Assembly: GCA_934271065.1 (NCBI GenBank)
Contig: CAKQQQ010000001.1
Coordinates: 1 to 64,000, forward strand
From: an uncultured Clostridia bacterium
GTDB lineage: Bacteria; Bacillota; Clostridia; Christensenellales; Borkfalkiaceae
Direction of reading: 5' to 3'
DNA: 64,000 bases
Positions within the stretch are counted from its first letter, which is position 1, and every line of letters starts with the position of its first letter. Below, piece after piece: positions 40,651 to 49,900 of this stretch. Both the position numbers and the translations under genes were made by a program. The notes beneath the pieces are model-generated. The model saw nothing but the letters and a program-made list of their open reading frames with translations. It had not been told where the DNA came from and did no database searches.

Positions 40651-40764
40651 ATGAGCAGAAAAAAGAAACATCCGGTCAGAAAAATGACCGAGCAGGATTA
40701 CGAAAATTACGTTATGTCCTTAAAAGACGAAAAGCCGTTAAAGGCGATTATTCCTAAAAAATGA
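40651..40764 (+). CDS. Small basic protein, 37 residues
   Basis: ATG at 40651 stands six bases after a hairpin whose 3' arm contains the only SD (GGGGGTG). The frame starts MSRKKKHPVRKMTEQDYENY and ends with PLKAIIPKK, a basic head with an acidic middle. No domain is recognised. It resembles small clostridial proteins of unknown role in having a basic head and an EQDYENYV-like helix. Because the SD is locked in the hairpin, translation would need read-through with unfolding. It may also be a chance frame. Confidence 0.45.
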   Translation: MSRKKKHPVRKMTEQDYENYVMSLKDEKPLKAIIPKK

Positions 40765-40785
40765 TAATAAAATCGGCGTAAATGA

Positions 40786-40814
40786 TTGCTTGTTTCGACA
40801 AAATATGGTATAAT
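40786..40814 (+). promoter_or_regulatory. Promoter of the acetyltransferase-like gene
   Basis: TTGCTT (40786-40791), 17-base spacer, perfect TATAAT (40809-40814). Confidence 0.7.
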
Positions 40815-40868
40815 TCCCGCGTAGAAGGTAACGGGGCGCGTTCCCGACGCCGTATTGCGGAGAGTTAT

Positions 40869-41993
40869 ATGATCGAAATCGTTGAAGCAACCACAAAATC
40901 GCAGATGAAAAAATTCGCGACGTTTCCGCTCGCCTTGTATAAGGGCAACCCTTATTACGTTCCGTCTTTTACGGCGGACGAGAAGAACGTCAAGAACGTC
41001 AAAGTCAATTTTGCGGCGGAAGGTTGCGACGTAAAGTGCTTTCTCGCCTATAAAGACGGGGAACTCGTCGGCAGAATTGCGGGCATCATCGTCAGGGCGA
41101 GCAATGAAAAATTCAATCAGAAACGCATAAGGTTTTCACGCTTCGATTTTATCGACGATATCGAAGTCGCGTCCGCGCTTCTCGACGCGGTAAAAGAATT
41201 CGGCAGATTCGAAGGTATGACCGAGATACACGGTCCGTGGGGTTTTAACGATGCGGATCGCGAAGGTATGCTCACGCACGGCTTCGACAGGCTTTCGACT
41301 TACGCTACCAACTATAATTACGAGTATTATCCCGAAATTATGAAAAAACTCGGCTACGAGAAAGAGAGCGAGTGGGTAGAACTTAAATTCGACGTCAACA
41401 ATTACGACGAGCGTTACGGTAAGTTGGGCGCTGCCGTCGCGAAGCGTTCGGGCTTTAAGGAAATCGCTGGCAAAATGTCCGTCGCAAGAATAGTTAAAAA
41501 ATACGGCGACAGGTTTTTCGACTGCTATAACGCGGCGTATAAAGATCTCGACTGTTATATCGAGATAAAGGGCGCGGCGAAAAAGAACGTCTTAAAACAA
41601 TTCGCTTCGGTTATAAACGACGATTATTTTTCTATAATAATCGACGAAAAAACCGATAAAGTCGCGGCTTTCGGCGTTGCCATACCGTCCGTCGGTCACG
41701 TCATCAATAAACACAGGGGCAGCGTTCTAAGAAGTTTACCGGGAATGATAAAAGCGATTTCCAAACCCGTCGCGCTTGAACTCACGCTCATCGGCGTCGC
41801 GCCGGAATATCGCAATTCGGGCGTAACGGCGATGATAGTAGACAGAATGTGGAAGAACGTTCTTAAAAACGGAATCAAAGAAGTCGTTGCGAATCCTATG
41901 CTTCTTACCAACGTAAAAATACTCGCGCAATGGAAAAACATTCCCAACGAAATCATCAAGCGCAGACAAACCTATCTGTCAACTATCGGATAA
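40869..41993 (+). CDS. GNAT-like N-acetyltransferase family protein
   Basis: 374 residues from ATG at 40869; the longer frame to 40782 would overlap the promoter. The first 170 residues start with FPLALYKGNPYYVPSF and DGELVGRIAGII, the fold of the YghO-type GNAT group. The second half has ELTLIGVAPEYRNSGVTAMIVDRMWKN near 310-335, an acetyl-CoA-binding loop (R-N-S-G-V). Substrate is unknown. The gene stands alone with its own promoter and terminator. Confidence 0.65.
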   Translation: MIEIVEATTKSQMKKFATFPLALYKGNPYYVPSFTADEKNVKNVKVNFAAEGCDVKCFLAYKDGELVGRIAGIIVRASNEKFNQKRIRFSRFDFIDDIEVASALLDAVKEFGRFEGMTEIHGPWGFNDADREGMLTHGFDRLSTYATNYNYEYYPEIMKKLGYEKESEWVELKFDVNNYDERYGKLGAAVAKRSGFKEIAGKMSVARIVKKYGDRFFDCYNAAYKDLDCYIEIKGAAKKNVLKQFASVINDDYFSIIIDEKTDKVAAFGVAIPSVGHVINKHRGSVLRSLPGMIKAISKPVALELTLIGVAPEYRNSGVTAMIVDRMWKNVLKNGIKEVVANPMLLTNVKILAQWKNIPNEIIKRRQTYLSTIG

Positions 41994-42000
41994 AACGCTT

Positions 42001-42030
42001 CGCGGTCGTAACGACCGCGTTTTTTTTATT
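42001..42030 (+). terminator. Terminator of the acetyltransferase-like gene
   Basis: CGCGGTCG and CGACCGCG with a three-base loop, followed by eight T. Confidence 0.85.
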
Positions 42031-42068
42031 CTCCGCGCGGTGTTTTATATATTTATATATAAAAATAA

Positions 42069-42097
42069 TTGAAATTTTCAAAAAATTGTGTTAAAAT
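42069..42097 (+). promoter_or_regulatory. asnS promoter
   Basis: TTGAAA (42069-42074), 17-base spacer, TAAAAT (42092-42097). The leader is too short for a T-box. Confidence 0.65.
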
Positions 42098-42148
42098 AAT
42101 CGCGTATATACAATATAGCGGATATAATTCCGCTGCGGAGCGAAATTT

Positions 42149-43543
42149 ATGACAAACAAAATCGGTGTAAAGGCGTTATACGCGAACGCGCAGGCGTACG
42201 GCGGAAAAGAAGTTTCCGTAAACGGCTGGGCAAGGACGATTCGCGACGGCAAAGAATTCGGCTTTATCGAACTTAACGACGGAAGCGCGTTCAGAAGCGT
42301 GCAGGTGGTTTTCGAGCGCGCCAATCTTGCCAATTACGACGAGATAGCCGCGCAGAACGTAGGCGCGTCGCTTTCGGTAAAAGGCGTACTCGTACTCACG
42401 CCCGAAGCGAAACAGCCGTTTGAAATCAAGGCGAGCGAAATCAGGGTGGAAGGCACGTCTTCGCCCGAATACCCGTTGCAGAAAAAGCGGCACTCGCTCG
42501 AATATCTGCGCGAGATAGCCTATCTTCGTCCGAGAACCAACACTTTCGGCGCGGTATTCCGCGTAAGAAGCGAAGCGGCGTTCGCCATACACGAATTTTT
42601 CCATCTTAACGGTTTCGTCTACGTTCATACGCCGCTCATCACGGGCAGCGATTGCGAAGGCGCGGGCGCGATGTTCCAGGTAACCACTCTGCCCCTTTCG
42701 GACGTTCCGAAAAAGGACGGAAAGGTAGACTATTCGCAAGACTTTTTCGGTAAACAGGCGTCGCTTACCGTATCGGGGCAACTTTCCGCCGAATCCTACG
42801 CTATGGCGTTCGGCAACGTGTATACGTTCGGCCCTACTTTCAGGGCGGAAAAGTCCAACACCGCGCGTCACGCGGCGGAATTCTGGATGATCGAGCCGGA
42901 GATGGCGTTTACCGACCTTGCGGGGAATATGGACGTTGCCGAAGCGATGGTAAAATATATTATCCGTCACGTCTGCGAAACCTGTAAAGACGAACTTGCG
43001 TTTCTCAACAACTTCGTCGATAAAGGTCTGCTCGACAGACTGAAAAACGTAGAGAGCAACGAATTCGTAAGACTGACGTATACCGAAGCGATCAAAATTC
43101 TCGAACCCGTCAAGGATAAATTCGAATTCCCCGTGTACTGGGGTTGCGACCTTCAAAGCGAACACGAACGGTATCTTACCGAGCAGGTTTACGGCAAACC
43201 GGTTTTCCTTACGGACTATCCGAAGGAGATCAAGGCGTTTTATATGCGTCTTAACGACGACGGAAAGACCGTTGCGGCGGCGGATCTGCTCGTACCGGGC
43301 ATAGGCGAACTCGTCGGCGGCAGTCAGAGAGAAGAGCGTTACGACGTTTTATTAAACCGTATCGAAGAAATGGGTATGAATCCCGAAGACTACGACTGGT
43401 ATCTCAACCTTCGTAAATACGGCGGAGTCACTCATTCGGGCTTCGGTCTCGGTTTTGAGCGTATGATAATGTACCTTACGGGCATAGCCAACATTCGCGA
43501 CGTAATACCTTTCCCGAGAACGGTCGGGAATCTCGAATATTAA
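42149..43543 (+). CDS. asnS: Asparaginyl-tRNA synthetase
   Basis: 464 residues, normal length, with GGAG nine bases upstream. It charges tRNA-Asn with asparagine using ATP. The N-terminal OB fold (VSVNGWARTIRDGKEFGF) binds the anticodon. The class II core has motif 2, FRAEKSNTARHAAEFWMIE near 232-250, and motif 3, GFGLGFERMIMYLTG near 434-448. The E-K-S-N motif favours AsnRS over AspRS. A short hairpin (AGCGGA/TCCGCT) lies in the leader. Confidence 0.95.
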   Translation: MTNKIGVKALYANAQAYGGKEVSVNGWARTIRDGKEFGFIELNDGSAFRSVQVVFERANLANYDEIAAQNVGASLSVKGVLVLTPEAKQPFEIKASEIRVEGTSSPEYPLQKKRHSLEYLREIAYLRPRTNTFGAVFRVRSEAAFAIHEFFHLNGFVYVHTPLITGSDCEGAGAMFQVTTLPLSDVPKKDGKVDYSQDFFGKQASLTVSGQLSAESYAMAFGNVYTFGPTFRAEKSNTARHAAEFWMIEPEMAFTDLAGNMDVAEAMVKYIIRHVCETCKDELAFLNNFVDKGLLDRLKNVESNEFVRLTYTEAIKILEPVKDKFEFPVYWGCDLQSEHERYLTEQVYGKPVFLTDYPKEIKAFYMRLNDDGKTVAAADLLVPGIGELVGGSQREERYDVLLNRIEEMGMNPEDYDWYLNLRKYGGVTHSGFGLGFERMIMYLTGIANIRDVIPFPRTVGNLEY

Positions 43544-43561
43544 CTCATAAGGATTACGGAA

Positions 43562-44575
43562 TTGAAGATAATAATTGACGCATACGGCGGAGATTACGCT
43601 CCGTCCGAAATAATCAAAGGCGCGCTCGCCGCGCTTAAAGAAAAAGACGACTTCGATATAGTGTTCGTCGGTAAGGAAGACGGTATTAAAAACGCGCTTG
43701 CCGCCGAAACTTACGATAAACTGCGCGTGTCGATTGCGAACGCCGCCGAAGTCATTTCCTGCGACGAGTCGCCTACGGAAGCGATACGCAAAAAACCCGA
43801 CTCGTCGATAGTAAGGGGCGTAAAACTGCTTAAAGAAGACGAAAACGCAAAGGCGTTCGTCTCGGCAGGCTCTACGGGCGCGACGCTTACGGCGGCGGTA
43901 TTGCTGTCGCCGAGAATAAAAGGCGTGGTAAGACCTGCGCTTGCGCCCACGTTCCCGAATATGCAGGGCGGCGAAACGCTGTTTCTCGACTGCGGCGCGA
44001 ACGTTGACTGCAAGGCAGTCAATCTCGTACAGTTCGCGGTAATGGGCAGCGTGTATATGCGTGAAGTCAAGGGCGTTAAAAATCCGCGCGTCGCGTTGCT
44101 TTGCAACGGTACGGAAGACGCGAAAGGCAACGCTCTTACGAAAGAAGCGTTCTCGCTCTTAAAGGCGAAAGAGAATATCAACTTCGTCGGCAATATGGAA
44201 GCGCGCGATATTCTTTCGGGCGATTACGACGTTATCGTTACCGACGGTTTCAGCGGAAACGTCGCGTTAAAATCTATGGAAGGCGCGATAGGCTGTATTT
44301 TTTCCGAACTTAAAGCGGCGATTTACTCGTCGTTTTCGACCAAGATCGGCGGCGCGTTGCTGAAAAAGTCTTTCAAAAAAATCAAAGACAAACTCGACTA
44401 CAACAAAAAGGGCGGGGCGTTGCTACTCGGTATGCAAAAGACGGTCGTCAAGGCTCACGGCGGCTCGAAAGCGGAGGCGATTAAGAACGCCGTATTGCAG
44501 GCTTACGAATGTTCCGCGCTCGACATATCCGAAAAAATCGGCAGAGAACTTGCTTTAATCGGGGAGACCGTATGA
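43562..44575 (+). CDS. plsX: Acyl-ACP:phosphate acyltransferase PlsX
   Basis: 337 residues starting at TTG, chosen because the product begins MKIIIDAYGGDYAPSEI, the exact PlsX N-terminus, with AAGGA nine bases before. It makes acyl phosphate from acyl-ACP for phospholipid synthesis. Other landmarks: KPDSSIVRGVKL, STGATLTAAVLL, DCGANVDCK, and DGFSGNVALKSMEG. It overlaps rnc by four bases (ATGA). In many Firmicutes acpP sits between plsX and rnc; it is absent here. Confidence 0.95.
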   Translation: MKIIIDAYGGDYAPSEIIKGALAALKEKDDFDIVFVGKEDGIKNALAAETYDKLRVSIANAAEVISCDESPTEAIRKKPDSSIVRGVKLLKEDENAKAFVSAGSTGATLTAAVLLSPRIKGVVRPALAPTFPNMQGGETLFLDCGANVDCKAVNLVQFAVMGSVYMREVKGVKNPRVALLCNGTEDAKGNALTKEAFSLLKAKENINFVGNMEARDILSGDYDVIVTDGFSGNVALKSMEGAIGCIFSELKAAIYSSFSTKIGGALLKKSFKKIKDKLDYNKKGGALLLGMQKTVVKAHGGSKAEAIKNAVLQAYECSALDISEKIGRELALIGETV

Positions 44576-45369
44576 TATTCGACGTCGGAAATTGCGAAGA
44601 AATTATAGGTTTTTCCTTTAAGGACAAATCGCTGCTCAGGCAATGCTTCACGCACTCGTCCTTTTCGCACGAGCATAAGTCGTTCGGCAATAACGAGCGT
44701 CTCGAATTTTTCGGAGATTCGATACTCGGCTATTGCGTGGCGGAATACCTTTATAAAAAATACCCGTCCGCAAACGAAGGCGAACTTACCGAAATGAAAC
44801 AGAATCTCGTTTCGCATAAGCCGCTGTCCGAAGCGATCGAACGGTTAGGGCTCGGCGAATTCGTTTTGTACGGCGAAGGCGAAAAGCATAATTTTAAGAA
44901 CCGTTCGGCGGTATGCGAAAATCTGTTCGAAGCGATAGTCGCGGGGATATATCTCGACGAAGACGGCGGGCTTGACTGCGCGCGTAAATTCATCGCCGAC
45001 AAACTGCTTAACGTAACCGATATAAAAGCCGCCGCCGCGCCCAAAAAGCAAGGCAAGGCGAAACCGATAAAAGCCGAACCCGTAAAAGACGCCAAAAGCC
45101 TTTTGCAGGAGTACGTTCAGAAATACCGTCTGGGCAAAATCGTTTACGAAGTAAAGGGCAGAAAAGGTCCGGATCATTCGCCGACGTTCGTAGTCGCGCT
45201 TACCGTAGACGGTAAAGAAATATCGCGTTGTGACGGCGCGAGCAAGAAAGAAGCGGAGAAAAAGGCAGCCGAAAAAGGGCTGAAAACGCTGAATAAACAA
45301 CAGGCTTCGGAATCGCGCGGCAAGCGTAACCCCGTAGCGAAAAGCAAACCTATCAAAAACGAGGAATAA
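44572..45369 (+). CDS. rnc: Ribonuclease III
   Basis: 265 residues from ATG at 44572, overlapping the plsX stop. It cuts double-stranded RNA in rRNA maturation. The catalytic signature NNERLEFFGDSILGY stands near 38-52, and FEAIVAGIYLDEDGG near 118-132 supplies the second acidic pair. A Lys/Ala/Pro linker (about 150-172) joins the domains. The dsRNA-binding domain runs from about 175 to 245. The basic tail is variable. It is followed by smc four bases later. Confidence 0.95.
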   Translation: MIFDVGNCEEIIGFSFKDKSLLRQCFTHSSFSHEHKSFGNNERLEFFGDSILGYCVAEYLYKKYPSANEGELTEMKQNLVSHKPLSEAIERLGLGEFVLYGEGEKHNFKNRSAVCENLFEAIVAGIYLDEDGGLDCARKFIADKLLNVTDIKAAAAPKKQGKAKPIKAEPVKDAKSLLQEYVQKYRLGKIVYEVKGRKGPDHSPTFVVALTVDGKEISRCDGASKKEAEKKAAEKGLKTLNKQQASESRGKRNPVAKSKPIKNEE

Positions 45370-45372
45370 CAA

Positions 45373-48300
45373 GTGGATTTCAAAAAAGTCGAACTTATCG
45401 GTTTCAAATCATTCGCCGATAAACAAGAAATAAAATTCGATAACGGAGTAACCTGTATAGTCGGGCCTAACGGTTGCGGTAAGAGTAACGTTGCCGACGC
45501 CATACGCTGGGTTTTAGGCGAAATGTCCGCCAAAACGATGCGCGGCACGAGTATGCAGGACGTTATTTTCAACGGAACGCAGAACAGAAAATCGCTTTCG
45601 TACTGCGAAGTTTCGCTGACCTTCGACAACACCGGCAGGATATTCAAAAACATCGACGTAGACGAAGTCGTGTTTACGCGTAAACTTTTCCGTTCGGGCG
45701 AAAGCGAATACTATATAAACAAAGCCCCCGCAAGACTTCGCGACATCGTCGACGCGTTGCACGAATGCGGCGTAAGTAAAGAAGGCTATACGATAATCGG
45801 GCAGGGCAAGGTATCTGAAATACTTTCGTCCAAACCCGAAGACAGAAGGGCTATATTCGAAGAAGCGGTCGGCATTGCCAAAACCAAAGCCAAACGCCTT
45901 GAAACGATGCGTAAATTAGACAGAACGCGCGATAATATCAGCCGTATAGTCGATATTACCACCGAACTCGAACGCCAGATCGAGCCTTTGTCCAAACAAG
46001 CCGAAAAGGCGAGAACGTACAACGCGCTCAGCGAGCAACTCAAATTCCACGAAGTAAACAACTTCCTGTATAAGAGCGAACACGCGTCCGAAGAAAAGGA
46101 AAGAATAAACGGTCGTATCGCCGCGCTCGACGAAGAGATAGGTCGGCGCAACGCGGAACTCGAACAGGCGGGCAGAGATTACGAAGAACATCAACTTCAT
46201 ATCGCGCAGGCGGACGAGTATATCCGCGCGATAAACGAAGAACTCATAGAGCGTACCAAAGACTTCGAGCGTCAGTCGGGCGAAGCCAAACTGTACAACG
46301 AAAAAATCGGTTATTTCAAGAGCGAAACCGAAAGGTTGAAAAACGAAATAGCCGCGTCCAAAGCGCGTATAACCGAACTTGACGGCAGGGCGAAAGAACG
46401 CGGCGAATACGCCGACTCGCTCAAACGCGAAAACGTTGAACTTACGGCGCGCGCGGCTAAAATCAGCGCGTCGCTTGCCGAAGTGGTCGCGGTCATTACC
46501 GAAGGCGAACTGAAAGCCGAAACGGCGCGAAGAACGCTTATGGAAAGCGTCGAATCGCTTGCGGACATAAAGCAGAACATAGGCTCGCTTTCCGCCGAAA
46601 AGGACGTGCTTTCCGAAAAGGAAGCCGAAACTTTGGCGAAAATCAGGGCGTCGGAAGAGCGTAAGCGCGTTCTCGAAGAAGACGGCAAAGCGAAAGCCGA
46701 TCAACTCGTCCGCGCAGAAAAGCAGGCGCAGAGAACGAAAGACGAGATAAAGGACGTCGAAAACGATATAACTACCACCAATCAGGTTATATCCGACATC
46801 AACTCCAAACTCTATTCGTTAAACGCGCAGATCTCTTCGCTCGAATCCAACAAAAAAGTTTATCAGAACCTTAAAGAAAGTTACGGCGGATATTCCGATT
46901 CCGTCAAGCGTCTTATGCAGGCGTGCAGACAAAACCCCGAACTTGCCAAACGCAGTAAGGGCGTAGTCGCGGGCGTAGTGCATACCGACGCCAAGTACGA
47001 AGTCGCTATCGAGACCGCGCTCGGCGGCGCGGCACAAAACGTCATTACCGCCAACCCCGACGACGCGCAATACCTTATGACGTACCTTAAAAGGAACGAA
47101 CTCGGCAGGGCGACGTTCTTACCGGTAACGTCGATCAAGCCGCGCGGCGAAGTCTCCGAAATCCGCAGAGCGATGAGCGATAAAGGCGCGCTCGGTCTGG
47201 CGAGAGAACTCGTCAGATTTGAACCGTATTACGATAAAATCGTCTCGTTCCTGCTCGGCAACACGCTTATAGTCGACGAACTCGACAACGCCAAGACGAT
47301 AGCGCAACGTTACGGTTTCGCGTTTAAGATAGTAACGCTCGACGGCGACGTTCTTGCGTCCAACGGCTCTATGACGGGTGGCTCGCGTCGGCAGACGACT
47401 TCGGGTTTCTTGTCAATGGACAGAAAAATGGACGACATCGGCAAGGAAGTCGAACTCAAAAAAGAGCGTATGACTATGTACGAGAACGATAAAAAGCAAC
47501 TCGAAAGTCAGGTCGCCGAACAAAAAGAACAACTCGTCGAACTCAACGCCGCGTTGCAGGACCTTCGTCAGCAGGCGGTCGCGCTCAAAGAACAGGTCGC
47601 GTCCAACGAATCTATCGTTGCGGACATAGACTTCGAAATAAACGCGCTCAATAACAGCGTTACGATCATCCGCGCCCGCATAAACGAAATCGGCGAGAAA
47701 TTTACCGCCGTCGAAGAAGGCAACAAGGCTGCGGAAGAAAAGAAAACGACCGCGAGTTACGACGAAGAGAAACATCGCGAAATCTTCGACGAATATAGGA
47801 AAAAACGCGAGGCTCTAACCGCCGAAAACGCCGAAGTCCGCACTCGTCTCTCGTTTATCGAAAACGAAATCGCGGCGGCGGAAGCGGCTATGCAGGAAGC
47901 GTTGAACGAAAAGACCGAACTCGAAACTCTCGTAAACAAAAACGAAGAAAGTATCGCAACCGACGGCGAGTTTATCAATAAATTCATCGAAGAGATGGAA
48001 AAGGTCGCGTTGACGGAAACTCAACAGGAACAACTCAACTCGCTCCGCAACAAACGCGCGTCCATCGAAGAGAAAAAGACCGCGCTCGGCGAGCAGGTCA
48101 AGCAGGACAATCTTCAACGCGATATGCTTTCCGCCGAAATCAATAAACTCAACGGCAAACGTTACGGCGAAGAGAACGGCTTGACGAAAATCGACGCCGA
48201 ACTCGAATTTTTAGGTCAGAGAGTAAAGGAAGCGTACGAACTCGACTACGACTCCGCATTACCGCTCAAAGCCGATAATTACGACAATCACGAAGGTGAA

Positions 48301-48960
48301 GAAGAGATCAAACGCCTTAAACGCAGAATATCCGTTCTCGGCGCGGTAAACCCGAACGCCATCGAAGATTTCGAAGCGGTCAACGACAGGTATACCGAAA
48401 TGGCTACCCAGCGCGACGACCTTATCAAAGCCGAAGACGACTTAAAAGAAGTCATAACCCAACTCACCACCGAAATGAGTACCAAATTCGCTGTCGGGTT
48501 TGCTAAAATCCGCACGAATTTTACCCGTATATTCAAAGAACTTTTCGGCGGCGGAAGCGCGGATCTTATTCTCGACGAGTCCGATACGGACGATCCGCTC
48601 GAACAGGGTGTCGAAATCGTCGCCGAGCCGCCGGGGAAGAAATTGCAGAAAATATCCCTTCTTTCGGGCGGAGAAATGGCTCTTACGGCTATCGCGATAC
48701 TTTTCGCGATACTCAAACTTCGTCCTATGCCGTTCGTAGTGCTTGACGAAATAGAAGCGGCTCTCGACGACGCCAACGTCGAAAGATTCGCAAACTATAT
48801 CAACAACTTCGCGCAGGATACGCAATTCATAGTAATTACCCATAAAAAGGTTACTATGGAACACGCCGACGCGCTTTACGGCGTAACGATGCAGGAAAAA
48901 GGCGTTTCCAAGATAGTATCCGTCAAACTTGCGGAAGTCGCGGACGAGTTAGGTGCGTGA
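45373..48960 (+). CDS. smc: Chromosome segregation ATPase SMC
   Basis: 1195 residues from GTG, with GAGGA nine bases before. The first residues, MDFKKVELIGFKSFADK, are the SMC N-terminus. Walker A GPNGCGKSN lies near 32-40. Two long coiled coils flank a hinge at about 510-640 (VVAGVVHTDAKYEVAIETALGG). The C-terminal head has LSGGEMALTAIAILFA and the Walker B PFVVLDEIEAALDD. The protein compacts and separates chromosomes with ScpA and ScpB. It overlaps ftsY in the common Firmicutes order. Confidence 0.97.
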   Translation: MDFKKVELIGFKSFADKQEIKFDNGVTCIVGPNGCGKSNVADAIRWVLGEMSAKTMRGTSMQDVIFNGTQNRKSLSYCEVSLTFDNTGRIFKNIDVDEVVFTRKLFRSGESEYYINKAPARLRDIVDALHECGVSKEGYTIIGQGKVSEILSSKPEDRRAIFEEAVGIAKTKAKRLETMRKLDRTRDNISRIVDITTELERQIEPLSKQAEKARTYNALSEQLKFHEVNNFLYKSEHASEEKERINGRIAALDEEIGRRNAELEQAGRDYEEHQLHIAQADEYIRAINEELIERTKDFERQSGEAKLYNEKIGYFKSETERLKNEIAASKARITELDGRAKERGEYADSLKRENVELTARAAKISASLAEVVAVITEGELKAETARRTLMESVESLADIKQNIGSLSAEKDVLSEKEAETLAKIRASEERKRVLEEDGKAKADQLVRAEKQAQRTKDEIKDVENDITTTNQVISDINSKLYSLNAQISSLESNKKVYQNLKESYGGYSDSVKRLMQACRQNPELAKRSKGVVAGVVHTDAKYEVAIETALGGAAQNVITANPDDAQYLMTYLKRNELGRATFLPVTSIKPRGEVSEIRRAMSDKGALGLARELVRFEPYYDKIVSFLLGNTLIVDELDNAKTIAQRYGFAFKIVTLDGDVLASNGSMTGGSRRQTTSGFLSMDRKMDDIGKEVELKKERMTMYENDKKQLESQVAEQKEQLVELNAALQDLRQQAVALKEQVASNESIVADIDFEINALNNSVTIIRARINEIGEKFTAVEEGNKAAEEKKTTASYDEEKHREIFDEYRKKREALTAENAEVRTRLSFIENEIAAAEAAMQEALNEKTELETLVNKNEESIATDGEFINKFIEEMEKVALTETQQEQLNSLRNKRASIEEKKTALGEQVKQDNLQRDMLSAEINKLNGKRYGEENGLTKIDAELEFLGQRVKEAYELDYDSALPLKADNYDNHEGEEEIKRLKRRISVLGAVNPNAIEDFEAVNDRYTEMATQRDDLIKAEDDLKEVITQLTTEMSTKFAVGFAKIRTNFTRIFKELFGGGSADLILDESDTDDPLEQGVEIVAEPPGKKLQKISLLSGGEMALTAIAILFAILKLRPMPFVVLDEIEAALDDANVERFANYINNFAQDTQFIVITHKKVTMEHADALYGVTMQEKGVSKIVSVKLAEVADELGA

Positions 48961-48961
48961 T

Positions 48962-49861
48962 ATGGGATTTTTCGGAAAAATCAAAGACGCGCTTAAAAAG
49001 ACCAAAGACGGTCTCGGCGCGAAACTCCGCGTTCTTTTCGCAAAGGATAAGTTAGGCGACGATTTTTACGACGATCTGCTCGACGTGCTGATCTCGTCCG
49101 ATATATCCGTTGCGACTGCCGACGAAATCGTCGAAAGCGTAAGAGAGCGTATGATGGACGAAAAGGTCAGCGATAAAGCAGTCGCCGTAGAAGCGTTGAA
49201 AAACGCCGTAAAAGACTGTCTTAACAACGCCGACGAATTCGAATTCTCCGTCCCCGCCGTATTTATGATAATAGGCGTAAACGGAGTGGGTAAGACCACT
49301 TCTATCGGAAAACTCGCTCATAAATTCGTAGAAGAAGGCAAAAGCGTGACCATTGCCGCGGCGGACACTTTCCGCGCGGCGGCGAGCGACCAACTCGAAA
49401 TCTGGGCGAAACGCGCCAAAGTAAAGATAGTAAAAAGCGAAGAAGGCAGCGATCCTTCCGCGGTGGTGTACGACGCTTTAAGTTCGGTAAAGGCTCGCGG
49501 AACGGACGTGCTGATCATCGACACGGCGGGCAGACTTCATACCAAGTCCAACTTGATGGAAGAACTCAAAAAAATGTCGAGAGTCGTCGAACGCGAGTTT
49601 CCCGAAGCCGATTTCAGAAAACTCATCGCGCTTGACGCCACGACCGGTCAGAACGCTTTATCGCAGGTTGAAGTGTTTAACGACGCGGTCGGTATCGACG
49701 GCGTAATCCTTACCAAACTCGACGGAACGGCGAAAGGCGGGTTTATCGTAAGTTTATGCAACGAACTTCAAGTACCCGTCGCGTTCGTCGGCGTGGGCGA
49801 GAAGTTGGACGATATAGAAGACTTCGACGTCGACTCGTTCGTAGACGGAATTTTTGAATAA
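48962..49861 (+). CDS. ftsY: Signal recognition particle receptor FtsY
   Basis: 299 residues from ATG at 48962, one base after the smc stop; the GTG at 48953 is inside smc. It is the SRP receptor GTPase that targets membrane proteins. Short N-domain with few acidic residues, then the G domain: GVNGVGKTTSIGKL near 103-116, DTFRAAASDQL, DTAGRLHTKSNLMEEL, TKLDGTAKGG near 255-265. The long acidic A-domain of enteric FtsY is absent, which is normal in Firmicutes. Confidence 0.96.
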   Translation: MGFFGKIKDALKKTKDGLGAKLRVLFAKDKLGDDFYDDLLDVLISSDISVATADEIVESVRERMMDEKVSDKAVAVEALKNAVKDCLNNADEFEFSVPAVFMIIGVNGVGKTTSIGKLAHKFVEEGKSVTIAAADTFRAAASDQLEIWAKRAKVKIVKSEEGSDPSAVVYDALSSVKARGTDVLIIDTAGRLHTKSNLMEELKKMSRVVEREFPEADFRKLIALDATTGQNALSQVEVFNDAVGIDGVILTKLDGTAKGGFIVSLCNELQVPVAFVGVGEKLDDIEDFDVDSFVDGIFE

Positions 49862-49870
49862 AAATCGTAA

Positions 49871-49900
49871 ACGCGGCTTGTAAAAGCCGCGTTTTTTTTA
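49871..49900. terminator. Terminator between ftsY and gerAC
   Basis: ACGCGGCTT and AAGCCGCGT with a four-base loop, followed by eight T on the plus strand. The other strand also has T-rich sequence, so both convergent operons may use it. Confidence 0.85.

Noticed and set aside
42098..42148. T-box leader for asnS
   Set aside because: Only about 50 bases between promoter and start; no T-box sequence or specifier loop.
42176..43165. 329-codon open frame on the minus strand inside asnS
   Set aside because: Mirror of the strong codon bias of asnS; no SD, no domain, product rich in Arg, Phe and Tyr as such mirrors are.
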